From the NCBI GenBank assembly GCA_038320555.1, contig JBBQEJ010000026.1:1-44708 (forward strand): DNA of 44,708 nucleotides, given 5' to 3'. The stretch's first letter is position 1, and every line of letters starts with the position of its first letter. This document shows, in pieces, positions 31,731 through 40,600 of the stretch. Origin of the DNA: JALZOC01 sp038320555. GTDB lineage: Bacteria > Acidobacteriota > Vicinamibacteria > Vicinamibacterales > 2-12-FULL-66-21. The position numbers and the translations under genes are program-made. The notes under the pieces were generated by a model, which made no database searches, was not told the origin of the DNA, and was given only the letters and a program-made list of their open reading frames with translations.

Positions 31731-32339
31731 ATGTTCCGGGTAATCCCGCCACTGAGTGTGGTGTTCTTCACGCTCGCGTCGGCCGGCAGTTCTGCCCGAG
31801 CCCTGCCGCGCCAGGACATCGACCACTCTGAACTCTACGCAAAAGGCATCACGTTTGCGGAGTTTCTGGAGAACGCACGCGCGCGCCGCGACGAATGGCG
31901 CGCTCACTACAACGACGCCACCGTCACCCCGGATCTGATCACCCGGATGCGCGCATTGCCGGAGAAGCGACGGCTCCTCATCGTCATGGAGGACTGGTGC
32001 TCGGATTCGGCGAACACCGTCCCCTACATCGCGCGGCTCGTCGATGGCGCGCCGGAGCGTCTGGAGATGCGCGTGGTCAACACCCAACTTGGCAAAGCGG
32101 TCATGGAAGCGCATCGAACGCCGGACGGCCGTACCGCGACGCCGACGGTTGTCGTTCTTGGCGCCGACGGCCGAGTCATCGGCGCCTGGACCGAACGCCC
32201 GTCGTCTGCCCAGACCTGGTTCCTTGAAAAACAGAAGACCACCATGCAGAAGCCGCTTCACGATGAGTTGATCGAATGGTACGTGCGAGACGCGGGCAAG
32301 ACCACGGTAACCGAAGTCGCGGATATCCTGAGCCGTTGA
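31731..32339 (+). CDS. Exported thioredoxin-like protein with WCxDS motif
   Basis: 202 aa. Signal-like start MFRVIPPLSVVFFTLASAGS. Thioredoxin fold with LLIVMEDWCSDSANTVPYIA, in which the second active-site Cys is Ser (WCSDS), so it is a monothiol variant. Then LEMRVVNTQLGKAVMEAHRT, ATPTVVVLGADGRVIGAWTE (cis-Pro in TPT). Start ATG 31731 is preferred over the in-frame GTG at 31713 because that codon lies inside the palindrome. It is first of a tight operon with the membrane protein (1-nt gap) and the S9 peptidase. Confidence 0.82.
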   Translation: MFRVIPPLSVVFFTLASAGSSARALPRQDIDHSELYAKGITFAEFLENARARRDEWRAHYNDATVTPDLITRMRALPEKRRLLIVMEDWCSDSANTVPYIARLVDGAPERLEMRVVNTQLGKAVMEAHRTPDGRTATPTVVVLGADGRVIGAWTERPSSAQTWFLEKQKTTMQKPLHDELIEWYVRDAGKTTVTEVADILSR

Positions 32340-32340
32340 C

Positions 32341-32802
32341 ATGATCTATGCCGCCGCGCTCTCGATTCACTCCTGGTTACGGTGGCTCGTGCTCCTGGCA
32401 GGGGTCGTCGCGTTCGTTCGAGCCGCCGCCGGGGCATCGGGCCGCAAGCCGTGGAAACCGTTGGACGATCGCGCCGGATTCTGGTTCGTAACGGCGCTCG
32501 ATGCGCAGGTCCTGCTGGGTCTGATCCTGTTTGCGTTTCTCAGTCCGATCACCCATGCGGCATTTGGCGACCTTGGCGCCGTTATGAAGAATCCCAACTG
32601 GCGGTTCTGGGTGGTGGAGCACGGGTTTGGCATGCTGATCGGTGTGGCGCTCGCGCACGTCGGCCGCGTCCGGGCGCGCAAGACCGACTCGCTGCGTCGT
32701 CACAGGGTGGCCGCGATCTTTTTCGGGCTCGCGCTGGCTGTGATTCTGGCCTCGATTCCGTGGCCCGGCATGCCGAATGGCCGTCCGCTCCTGAGGTGGT
32801 AG
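32341..32802 (+). CDS. Four-helix membrane protein, possible heme-binding
   Basis: 153 aa. Helices at about 2-28, 46-66, 88-108 and 120-138. Histidines sit within or at the ends of helices (SIHSWLRWLVLLAG, SPITHAAF, VVEHGFGMLIGVALAHVGR), as in cytochrome b-like small membrane proteins; heme binding is inferred only. Starts 1 nt after the thioredoxin-like gene and its TAG touches the next ATG, so it is translated as part of that operon. Confidence 0.7.
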   Translation: MIYAAALSIHSWLRWLVLLAGVVAFVRAAAGASGRKPWKPLDDRAGFWFVTALDAQVLLGLILFAFLSPITHAAFGDLGAVMKNPNWRFWVVEHGFGMLIGVALAHVGRVRARKTDSLRRHRVAAIFFGLALAVILASIPWPGMPNGRPLLRW

Positions 32803-34890
32803 ATGTTCTTCGCAGCGCTCATGACTCGATCGCGTCGGAGCCACACTCGCTTCCTCAATGCGATGACGATGGCTGCCGCGGTGATCTGCACGACGCAGTC
32901 ACCCGGCCGCGCCGCGGCCGGGCGCGCGATGACGATCGACGACCTGCTGGCTGCGGTCCGTGTGACCGACCCGCAGCTCTCACCCGACGGCTCGCGCGTG
33001 CTCTTCGTGCGCACGACCACGGACATCAAGACCGGCAAGCGAAATGGCGATATCTGGAGTGTGGCCGCTGATGGATCGTCGGCGGCAAGAGAGCTGATCG
33101 GCGGCGACACCAGCGAGAACACGCCACGGTTTGTGCAGGACGGCAAGCAGGTTGCGTTCATCTCGTCGCGCGACGGTGCGGCGCAGGTGTACATCGCCGA
33201 TGCGACCGGCGGCAACGTGCGGAAAATCACGTCTCTTGCGATGGGGGCGCAGGCGCCGCTGGTCGTTTCGGGCGACGGTTCCCATGTGGCGTTCGTATCC
33301 GACGTGTATCCGGAATGTCCCGACGAGGCCTGTAACAAGCGGAAAAGCGAGGAAGCAGACAGGAACCCGGTCAAGGTCCACCGGTTGACACGATTGTTGT
33401 CCCGGCATTGGGACGAATGGCGCGAGAGCATCCGCCATCATGTCTTTGTCGCCGACGTGTCGAGCGGACAGACGACGGACGTCACGCCCGGTGACTTTGA
33501 TTCTCCTCCGGGACAGCAGGAAGACGGCGCGGTCGCTTTCTCGCCCGACGGCAAAGAGATCGCGTTTGTGTCGAATCGTGAAGGGGGCGATCGCGAAGCC
33601 TGGACCACGAACCACGACGTCTGGATCGTGCCGGTGTCGGGCGGAGAAGCGAAGAAGATCACGTCGAACCCTGCGTCGGACATGCAGCCGGTTTTCTCGT
33701 CCGATGGCCGCACACTGTTCGTGCGCGCGCAACGCCGTCCCGGATTTGAATCGGATCGCTGGTATCTCGACGTCTACGATCGATCAACTGGCGCGAAGCG
33801 GACGGTCTTTCTCTCGCCCGATATTTCCGTTGGTGACTATTCGCTGTCACCCGACGGCGCCCTAATCTGGTTTACAGCCGCACAGCAGGGGCGCGAGGAT
33901 CTCTTTACCGTGCCGAGCGCGGGCGGCACGCCGGCCCCTGTCCTTCAAGGGGGATCGATTTCTGCCGCGCGTCCTGGCGCCGGCTTCGCGGTATTCTCGA
34001 AATCCACGCTGACCGCCCCGGCCGAGATCTTCCGTGTAGCCGCCCACGACAAAGACGTCAAGCCGCTTACACATGAAAACGCCGCGTGGCTCAAGGATGT
34101 CGCTTTCGCGGAGCCCCAGAGCCTGACGGCCACGGCACCGGCCGGCCAGAAGATCCAGTACTGGCTCATCAAGCCCCCCGACTTCGACGCGTCGAAGAAA
34201 TACCCTGTCGTGTTCCTCATCCACGGCGGCCCGCAGGGGGCGTGGGAGGACGCTTGGTCGCCGCGCTGGAATCCGTCGCTCTGGGCGGCGCAGGGCTGGG
34301 TCGTGGCCGCGCCGAATCCTCGCGGCTCATTCGGGTTCGGGCAGGCCTTCGTCGATCAGATCAGCGGTGACTGGGGCGGCAGGGTGATGACCGATATCGA
34401 CGCCGTGGTCGCCGCGGTGGCGAAGCTGCCGTTCGCAGACTCGCAGCGCATGGGGATCGCCGGGGCGAGTTACGGCGGCTACGCCGTCAACTGGATCCTC
34501 GGCCACACGAACCGCTACAAGGCGGCGGTGACGCACGACGGCGTCTTCAACCTCGAATCGATGAGCCTGTCGACCGAAGAGCTCTGGTTCACCGACTGGG
34601 AGTTCGGCGGACCGCCGTGGACCCCAAAGGCGCGCGCGCAGTTTGCGAAATGGTCGCCGCACCTTTACGCGCACAACATCAAGACGCCGACGCTCGTCAT
34701 CACGAACGAGCTCGATTTCCGCGTCCCCGTGGACCAGGGACTGCAGATGTTCACCGTGCTCCGGCGCATCGGCGTGCCAAGCGAAGCCCTCGTCTTTCCG
34801 GACGAGGGCCATTGGGTGCTCAAGGCGCTCAACAGCCGGACGTGGCACGAAGCCGTGTTCGGCTGGATGAAGAAATACTTGAATCTCTAA
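32803..34890 (+). CDS. S9-family serine peptidase (acylaminoacyl-peptidase/DPP-like)
   Basis: 695 aa. N-terminal export signal (second Met options at 32821 and further down; FLNAMTMAAAVICTTQSPGR). A beta-propeller of TolB/WD-like repeats (LSPDGSRVLFVRT, VVSGDGSHVAFVSD, AFSPDGKEIAFVSN, VFSSDGRTLFVRA, SLSPDGALIWFTA) precedes the alpha/beta hydrolase. Catalytic triad S556 in GIAGASYGGYAVNW, D638 in LDFRVP, H670 in DEGHWVL. HGGPQGAWEDAWSPRWNP forms the oxyanion region. It cleaves short peptides, probably in the periplasm. Third gene of the operon starting at 31731, with no gap before it. Confidence 0.92.
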   Translation: MFFAALMTRSRRSHTRFLNAMTMAAAVICTTQSPGRAAAGRAMTIDDLLAAVRVTDPQLSPDGSRVLFVRTTTDIKTGKRNGDIWSVAADGSSAARELIGGDTSENTPRFVQDGKQVAFISSRDGAAQVYIADATGGNVRKITSLAMGAQAPLVVSGDGSHVAFVSDVYPECPDEACNKRKSEEADRNPVKVHRLTRLLSRHWDEWRESIRHHVFVADVSSGQTTDVTPGDFDSPPGQQEDGAVAFSPDGKEIAFVSNREGGDREAWTTNHDVWIVPVSGGEAKKITSNPASDMQPVFSSDGRTLFVRAQRRPGFESDRWYLDVYDRSTGAKRTVFLSPDISVGDYSLSPDGALIWFTAAQQGREDLFTVPSAGGTPAPVLQGGSISAARPGAGFAVFSKSTLTAPAEIFRVAAHDKDVKPLTHENAAWLKDVAFAEPQSLTATAPAGQKIQYWLIKPPDFDASKKYPVVFLIHGGPQGAWEDAWSPRWNPSLWAAQGWVVAAPNPRGSFGFGQAFVDQISGDWGGRVMTDIDAVVAAVAKLPFADSQRMGIAGASYGGYAVNWILGHTNRYKAAVTHDGVFNLESMSLSTEELWFTDWEFGGPPWTPKARAQFAKWSPHLYAHNIKTPTLVITNELDFRVPVDQGLQMFTVLRRIGVPSEALVFPDEGHWVLKALNSRTWHEAVFGWMKKYLNL

Positions 34891-34891
34891 T

Positions 34892-34933
34892 CGCTGACCC
34901 GAACCGCGAACCGCGAAGCGCGACCCGCGAGTC
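34892..34933. repeat. Heptamer array (CGAACCG / CGACCCG units)
   Basis: Tandem 7-bp units fill the gap between the convergent S9 and DUF4097 stops. Confidence 0.7.
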
Positions 34934-35762
34934 ACTTCCTCGTAATCCTGACGCCGCCGTTCGACGTGCGAACGCGGAGCGGCGCGCCGCCGCTTCCCAG
35001 ATCAGTCGAGAAGGATCGGCCAAGCGTCCCCCGCACCGTCACCGGGAAGTCGATGTTGACGGATCCATTGGCGGTTCCGGTTTCGAGATGGGCGTTGTAC
35101 TGGGATGGAATCGACAGACGTACGCCGCCGTTGGTCGTCTCGACGTCGAGGCCCGTTCCCTGCCACGAGCTGCCGTCGAGATCGACGTCGATGCCGCCAT
35201 TGGTCGTGCGTCCTTCGACATCGCCTCCCATCCGCGACAGCTTGACGCCGCCGTTGGTCGTCCTCAGCTCGACGCGGCTGTTGACGGCCTCGACACTGAT
35301 GCCGCCGTTCGTCGATCGGAGCGACAGCGGCGTCTGCGTGGGTACGGCGAGGCGATAACTGACGTGCCAGCCCTCGCGGCGGCCGAGATCGCGCGGTCCG
35401 TCGGCATCGACGTGATCAGCGGTCGCGACCACCTGGACGCGTGCCGCAATCGCGCGCGCCTCTTCTTCGGTCTCAGCGGTCGCCACCACGCGCGCCCGCA
35501 CCAGGATGTCGCCGCGCGACGCTCCTTCCACAGCGATCCCGCCGTTCGGCGATGCGTCGACGGTCATCGTCGATCCGGTGGCCGGGACCGTATACTCGCG
35601 CACTTCGCAGAACCCCTGACGGTCGCGGCCCCAGTTCTCGTCGGCGCACCAGTCGCTGTCCGAGACTGTCCGGCGCTGTGCCGTGAGCGGGAAGCTGAAG
35701 GCCGCGAGCACGATCGTCGCAAAGAGGACGCGTGCGTAAACGTTGATTGAAACTGTCTTCAT
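34932..35762 (-). CDS. Exported DUF4097-type beta-helix protein
   Basis: 276 aa. AGGAG with 6-nt spacing precedes the ATG. Signal peptide KTVSINVYARVLFATIVLAA, cleaved near TAQ. After a Cys-containing segment (DWCADENWGRDRQGFCEVRE) come strand repeats built on (S/T)NGG(I/V): SPNGGIAVEG, STNGGISVEA, TTNGGVKLSR, TTNGGIDVDL, TTNGGVRLSI, TANGSVNIDF, TSNGGVRITR. This is the DUF4097/putative adhesin right-handed beta-helix pattern. Location is periplasmic or cell surface; function unknown. Confidence 0.87.
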   Translation of the reverse strand: MKTVSINVYARVLFATIVLAAFSFPLTAQRRTVSDSDWCADENWGRDRQGFCEVREYTVPATGSTMTVDASPNGGIAVEGASRGDILVRARVVATAETEEEARAIAARVQVVATADHVDADGPRDLGRREGWHVSYRLAVPTQTPLSLRSTNGGISVEAVNSRVELRTTNGGVKLSRMGGDVEGRTTNGGIDVDLDGSSWQGTGLDVETTNGGVRLSIPSQYNAHLETGTANGSVNIDFPVTVRGTLGRSFSTDLGSGGAPLRVRTSNGGVRITRK

Positions 35763-35823
35763 CGTGACTCCTGTAGAACCCCGCTCCGCTACGGGCGACG
35801 GTGAGCGTCAAAGACGCCTGTAG

Positions 35824-35843
35824 CGCGGGGCCTTAGTCCCGCG
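35824..35843. repeat. CGCGGGGCCTTAGTCCCGCG hairpin motif
   Basis: CGCGGG (35824-35829) pairs with CCCGCG (35838-35843). The text resembles a GCGGGGCTTTAGCCCCGC-type motif that I recall as dispersed in many genomes. It is in the divergent gap between DUF4097 and the intact ADOP; the rest of the gap (35763-35952) shows no gene. Confidence 0.5.
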
Positions 35844-35952
35844 TCCGAGCAAGAAACCTCGCCCTTCGAGATGGTTGGACGAGATTCACAGGCACGGCGT
35901 TGGCTGCCTTGCGCGGGCGAAATTTATACGAACCGGCCCCCTGGCCCTGCCG

Positions 35953-35958
35953 TATAAG
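35953..35958 (+). promoter_or_regulatory. Candidate -10 of the intact ADOP (leaderless)
   Basis: TATAAG ends 5 nt before ATG 35964; there is no ribosome site. Confidence 0.45.
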
Positions 35959-35963
35959 TCACC

Positions 35964-38378
35964 ATGCTGCTCCAGGACATCCGCTACGCGATCCGCACAC
36001 TCCTTAAGAATCGCGGCTTTACGGCAATTGCGGTCATCTGCCTTTCGCTTGGCATTGGCGCCAACGCGGCCATATTCAGTGTGGTCGACGGCATCATCCT
36101 GCAGCCGTATCCCTACGCCGACGCGGGACACATCGTCGTCCTGCGATCGACAAATCAGCGCCTTCACATCAACCGCGGAGGGCTGTCGTTCCAGGACTTC
36201 CGCGATCTGCGCGACGGGTCTACGACGCTGTCTGCTATGGCCGCGTTCACGACGAGAAGTCTCACGCTCTCCGACGGCGCAGGCGACCCTGAGCGTTACT
36301 CGGGCGCGGCGATTTCTTCCAATCTATTTGATCTTCTTGGGACTCCACCGGTGCTGGGCCGCAATTTCAGCTCAGACGACGATCGGCCCGGCGCCGAGCC
36401 GGTGATTCTGCTCAGCGACGAGGTGTGGCACCGGCGGTACAGCGGCGATCCCCACATCGTGGGGCGCGCCACCTCCGTCAACGGCCGGGCGACGACGATC
36501 ATCGGCGTAATGCCGCCGCGCTTCGAGTTTCCCGAAACGCAGCGCCTGTGGGTTCCCCTCTCTGTCTACTCGACGGCGATGCTGCGCAATGAACGCGGGC
36601 TCCAGGTGTTCGGGAAGCTGAAGGCTGGCGTTACGATGGCGCAGGCCCAGTCCGAACTCGGCGCCGCCGCGGCGAGGCTGGCAGTTGCCTATCCGAAAGA
36701 AAACGAAGATTGGAGCGCGCGAGTCACACCGCTCAGGGAGTGGATGCTTCCCGGGCAAGTCGAGTTGATGCTCTTCACGATGATGGGGGCTGTTACGCTC
36801 GTGCTGCTCATCGCCTGCGCCAACGTCGCCAACCTTCTTTTGGCCCGGGCATCGGTGCGGCATCGCGAAATCTCCATTCGTTCCGCGCTCGGCGCCGGCC
36901 GCTGGCGCATCGTCCGTCAATTGCTCACGGAGGCCATCGGCATCGGTCTCCTGAGCGCTCCGCTCGGTATTCTGCTCGCCTGGATCGGCGTCAGGATGCT
37001 GGACCGCGCGATGCCCGTCGACGGCGTGCCGTACTTCATTCACTGGAGCCTCGACGCGCGCTCGCTGGCCTACACGATCGGGATCTCGCTGCTGACCGGC
37101 ATCGTGTTCGGCCTCGCGCCTGCGCTGCAGGCGGCCCGCGCGAATCTCCAGGAAAGCCTGAAAGAAGGAGGGCGCGGCGCGGCCGGCGGCCAGCGTGCGC
37201 GTCTGCGTAACATCCTCGTGGTTGTCGAGGTAGCGCTTTCGCTCGTGCTGCTCGCGGGGGCGTCGATGTTCATGCACAGCTTCATGAATCTGCAGGCCGC
37301 ATCGCTCGGCTACGACACGAAGCCGCTGATGACCTTGCGGTTCTTCATGCCGGGCGTGCAGTACGAATCGCCGGAGGCGAAGGCACAGCGGGTGGAAGAC
37401 ATCGTGCGCCGCGTGGAAGGGCTTCCTGGCGTCCAGGCGGCCTTTGCGTCGAACTTCATTCCACTCGGCAACGGGGGTGGCGGCGGCGACGTCATCGTTG
37501 AAGGCAAGCCGGTCGAGAAAGGAAAGGAGCCCGCGATCACCCTCATAGCCGCGACCCCCCGCGTCCGGCAAACGATGAACATCGCGCTCGTTCGAGGCCG
37601 CGATCTATCGGAGTCCGAAGAAATCTCCCGAACGCCGGTTGCGCTCGTCAATCAGGCCATGGCGAAGCGGCTTTGGGGAGAAGATGACCCGGTGGGACGA
37701 CGCTTCCGCCTCGCGGACGAGGGTCAGCCGGACTGGTTCACGGTCGTGGGCATCATCACAGACTTCAGACATGATCAACCAAACAACGACGAGCCGGTAT
37801 TCCCCGCGGCTTACGTGCCCTATACATTCGACCCGACCCTCAACACCGGGCTGACGATCCGCGTCGCGGGCGAGCCCGCGCAGATTACGGCCGCCGTCAG
37901 GGAACAGATTCGCGCGTCGGATGCCGCGCTCCCGGTGTTCCAGGTCTTCACGATGGAAGAACTCCGGCAACGGAGCTACTGGCAGAACCGCCTCTTCGGC
38001 ATCATGTTCTCGGTGTTCGGCGCCATTGCGCTGGTGCTCGCCGCGGTCGGGGTTTACGGGATGCTTTCGTACTCCGTTTCGCAGCGCACACAGGAAATTG
38101 GTGTGCGGATGGCGCTCGGCGCCGCCCGTGGCGACGTCTTACGCCTCATCGTGGGACACGGCCTGAAGTTGGCAGGCATCGGGGTCATCCTGGGGATCGC
38201 CGGCGCAATCGCGGCCGCGATGCAGATCCGTTCGGTGCTGTTCAACGTGCAGCCCACCGATCCGGTCAGCCTGATTGGCGTCGGCATGTTCCTGACCTTC
38301 ACGGCGGTCGTGGCGAGCTACTTTCCAGCGCGCCGCGCCATGGCCGTCGACCCACTCGTCGCGCTGAGAAACGAATAA
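35964..38378 (+). CDS. ADOP-family ABC transporter permease (MacB/FtsX type), intact
   Basis: 804 aa with the complete duplicated layout: MLLQDIRYAIRTLLKNRGFT and a first helix, MacB-like domain to about 260, FtsX block about 265-400 (REISIRSALGAGRWRIVRQL), helix about 420-440 (LVVVEVALSLVLLAGASMFM), second MacB-like domain to about 675, final FtsX block (QEIGVRMALGAARGDVLRLI) and the canonical end PLVALRNE. It serves as the best local reference for the three broken paralogues at 2814, 20955 and 40601. No ATPase or PadR regulator is adjacent. Substrate unknown. Confidence 0.93.
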   Translation: MLLQDIRYAIRTLLKNRGFTAIAVICLSLGIGANAAIFSVVDGIILQPYPYADAGHIVVLRSTNQRLHINRGGLSFQDFRDLRDGSTTLSAMAAFTTRSLTLSDGAGDPERYSGAAISSNLFDLLGTPPVLGRNFSSDDDRPGAEPVILLSDEVWHRRYSGDPHIVGRATSVNGRATTIIGVMPPRFEFPETQRLWVPLSVYSTAMLRNERGLQVFGKLKAGVTMAQAQSELGAAAARLAVAYPKENEDWSARVTPLREWMLPGQVELMLFTMMGAVTLVLLIACANVANLLLARASVRHREISIRSALGAGRWRIVRQLLTEAIGIGLLSAPLGILLAWIGVRMLDRAMPVDGVPYFIHWSLDARSLAYTIGISLLTGIVFGLAPALQAARANLQESLKEGGRGAAGGQRARLRNILVVVEVALSLVLLAGASMFMHSFMNLQAASLGYDTKPLMTLRFFMPGVQYESPEAKAQRVEDIVRRVEGLPGVQAAFASNFIPLGNGGGGGDVIVEGKPVEKGKEPAITLIAATPRVRQTMNIALVRGRDLSESEEISRTPVALVNQAMAKRLWGEDDPVGRRFRLADEGQPDWFTVVGIITDFRHDQPNNDEPVFPAAYVPYTFDPTLNTGLTIRVAGEPAQITAAVREQIRASDAALPVFQVFTMEELRQRSYWQNRLFGIMFSVFGAIALVLAAVGVYGMLSYSVSQRTQEIGVRMALGAARGDVLRLIVGHGLKLAGIGVILGIAGAIAAAMQIRSVLFNVQPTDPVSLIGVGMFLTFTAVVASYFPARRAMAVDPLVALRNE

Positions 38379-38490
38379 GAGCCCGGCATTCTGTCACGCC
38401 ACATCCCGGCCACGATCAAACAAGAGGACGGCCCGCCGGTGCCGGGAGTGAGCCGCGTTCGGGCTGCGCTATTATGGGGCTCACACGGCC

Positions 38491-39210
38491 GTGCAACTCG
38501 ACCTCCCTTTTCTTCGTGCGCCGGGGCCCAGGCCGGTCGCCCCTTCGCCGTCGATAGACTTCGTGCGGATGCGCCGCGCGCGCCGGTACATCATCCGCGT
38601 TCGGCCTGACGGCAGCGTCCGGGTAACGGTCCCACGCGGCGGCTCGCGTCTCGAGGCGGCGCGTTTTCTTCAGAAGCATGCCGCGTGGATCGCGCAGGAG
38701 CGCGACCGGCTAACTGCCGCCCATGTCACACCGTCGTGGACCAACGGCGCGACGACAATGCTGCGGGGCGAGCCGGTAACCATTCGGGTAGAGGAAGATG
38801 AGGAATCAGGCCTGCGAACCGCCCGCTACGGAGAACGATCCGTGGTCATTGCTGCCGGCGCCACCGACCTTCGGCCATTCATTGAGGCGGACCTGCGACT
38901 GCTCGCACGAGAAGAGCTTGGTTCACGACTGCACGCGTTTGCCGCCGCCCACAACCTGACCCTTGCGGGTTTCACGATTCGCAACCAGCAATCACGATGG
39001 GGCTCCTGCTCGAGATCCGGGAGGATTGCCCTCAACTACCGCCTCGTGCAGATGCCGCCGTCGGTCCGCGACTACGTACTCCTGCACGAGTTGATGCACT
39101 TGTCGCAGCAGAACCACTCGCGGCGCTTCTGGCGACTTGTCGAGGCCGCCTGCCCTGATTTTCGCGAGGCGGAGCGCTGGCTGAAAGTCCACGGACGCGG
39201 ATTGCTTTAA
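38491..39210 (+). CDS. YgjP-like M48 metallopeptidase-domain protein
   Basis: 239 aa from GTG 38491 (MQLDLPFLRAPG). Family DUF45/YgjP: RRARRYIIRVRPDGSVRVTV, then FLQKHAAWIAQ, IRNQQSRWGSCSRSGRIALN and the zinc site LLHELMHLSQQNHSRRFW (HExxH plus downstream His). Members are annotated as metal-dependent hydrolases; cellular substrate unknown. The GNAT gene follows after 5 nt, so they are co-transcribed. Confidence 0.9.
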   Translation: MQLDLPFLRAPGPRPVAPSPSIDFVRMRRARRYIIRVRPDGSVRVTVPRGGSRLEAARFLQKHAAWIAQERDRLTAAHVTPSWTNGATTMLRGEPVTIRVEEDEESGLRTARYGERSVVIAAGATDLRPFIEADLRLLAREELGSRLHAFAAAHNLTLAGFTIRNQQSRWGSCSRSGRIALNYRLVQMPPSVRDYVLLHELMHLSQQNHSRRFWRLVEAACPDFREAERWLKVHGRGLL

Positions 39211-39215
39211 TCGCC

Positions 39216-39752
39216 ATGAGACTGCAGGGCAGCCGTTGCACTCTGCGTCAGTGGCGCATGGACGATGCCGAGGCGCTCGTGCGCCATGCGGACAACATCA
39301 ACGTCGCGCGACAGCTGCGCGATCGGTTTCCACATCCGTATACCCGCGCGAACGCGAGCCTCTTTCTCAAGGCGGCCACAACCGCGGCCGAACCTTCCAA
39401 TCTGGCGATCGAAGTCAACGGCGAGGCGGCCGGAGCGATCGGCTACGTGGCCGGGATCGATGTCGAGCGATACTCCGCGGAGATCGGCTACTGGCTGGGC
39501 GAATCCTGCTGGGGCCGCGGCATCGTGACCGAAGCGCTTGTGCTCGTCACCGATTACGTGTTTACGAGACCGAATCTGCTGCGCCTGTTTGCGCTGCCGT
39601 TTGCCGACAACGCGGCCTCGGTGCGCGTGCTGGAGAAGGCGGGTTATGTACGCGAGGCGATCCTACGGTCGAGCAGCGTGAAGTACGGAAAGCCCCGCGA
39701 CCAGGCGCTCTACGCGAGGGTCAACGCCGGCTGGCGCGGCGTCATTGAGTAG
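39216..39752 (+). CDS. GNAT acetyltransferase, RimJ/RimL-like
   Basis: 178 aa. Opens CTLRQWRMDDAEALVRHADN; the acetyl-CoA region is EIGYWLGESCWGRGIVTEAL; then LRLFALPFADNAASVRVLEK and AGYVREAILRSSSVKYGKPR. This matches the ribosomal-protein / small-molecule N-acetyltransferase subgroup. Its 3' end overlaps the convergent DinB-like gene by 11 nt. Confidence 0.9.
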   Translation: MRLQGSRCTLRQWRMDDAEALVRHADNINVARQLRDRFPHPYTRANASLFLKAATTAAEPSNLAIEVNGEAAGAIGYVAGIDVERYSAEIGYWLGESCWGRGIVTEALVLVTDYVFTRPNLLRLFALPFADNAASVRVLEKAGYVREAILRSSSVKYGKPRDQALYARVNAGWRGVIE

Positions 39753-40329
39753 CGGACGCGCTGGCGGGATAGCCCGGCGCCCGGCGCACCTGCTCGGCCT
39801 GCCAGAGGTGACGGCGATCGTGCGCGGCAATCACGGAAAGACCGGTCGAGACCCTCACCCGCAGCACGCGAATAAACGGATTCACAAAACACGCCCGGTT
39901 GGCATCTATCTCCGCGGCGTCGGCGACCATCGCGCGGATCTGCTCGTGCGCGGCGTGGTACGCGGCCAGAGTCGCATCCCGGTTTCTCGACGGCCCGGGC
40001 CGGGTATTCGCGGGCGCGCGAAGACGGCGCGTGACCGGCGGCTCGAGCGACTTCACAAACAGGGCGCCGAAAAAACCTGGAACGGCGGGCCCGCGCCGAG
40101 TCCAGCCACGCGCATGCGCATGCTGGATCCCTTGTCCTATTGCATTGCCGTACACGACGTTGATTGTGGCGAGGTGGTCGAGGCACTCTCCGACAGACCA
40201 GCCTTGCCCGTCGCGCGGCCGCCAATGAAACTGCTCCTCGGTACATGCAGCGGCAATCACGTCGCCTGCGCGATCGGCGGCGTTGATGTCGTCGAGTATC
40301 TGTTGAAGGTCGGGTGGCAGCGATGTCAT
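39742..40329 (-). CDS. DinB-superfamily protein
   Basis: 195 aa four-helix-bundle protein. Metal-ligand His positions: GWSVGECLDHLATINVVYG and the C-terminal VIAAHDRRHLWQAEQVR. The FHWRP...GWSVGECLDHL pattern is typical of DinB/YfiT proteins, which include thiol S-transferases; substrate unknown. The start (MTSLPPDLQQILDD) faces a long heptamer-repeat region. Confidence 0.88.
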   Translation of the reverse strand: MTSLPPDLQQILDDINAADRAGDVIAAACTEEQFHWRPRDGQGWSVGECLDHLATINVVYGNAIGQGIQHAHARGWTRRGPAVPGFFGALFVKSLEPPVTRRLRAPANTRPGPSRNRDATLAAYHAAHEQIRAMVADAAEIDANRACFVNPFIRVLRVRVSTGLSVIAAHDRRHLWQAEQVRRAPGYPASASATQ

Positions 40330-40332
40330 GGT

Positions 40333-40441
40333 GAATAACAGGATTGCTGATTGCTGATTGTTGATTGCTGCTTGGTGATTGACGACTGTCTTGTGACTTG
40401 TCGGGATCTACAATCAGCAATCAGCACTCGACAATCAACAG
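40333..40441. repeat. Inverted heptamer arrays (GATTGCT / AATCAGC)
   Basis: About seven GATTGCT-type units (40334-40390) face about four AATCAGC / AATCAAC units (40410-40441), separated by about 20 bp. They can pair into a long hairpin. Same sequence family as 22271-22346. The remaining part to 40600 shows no gene. Confidence 0.7.
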
Positions 40442-40600
40442 TTCTGTTTGCGCCGTTGGTGTCCGGTTCCGGGATCCCGACGGCCAGCGGCGAACACTTT
40501 TTCTTGCTCCGATTCTGTCGGCCAAGGCGTAAGGTCTTGAAAAGATTCGATTTGCTCCTCGCATCCGGCTTCGGCACGCAACTCGCTGCTGCACGTCGCA

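Noticed and set aside
34617..35750. 377-codon plus-strand frame across the S9 / DUF4097 junction
   Set aside because: It crosses a heptamer array and is antisense to the DUF4097 repeats; no coherent domain.
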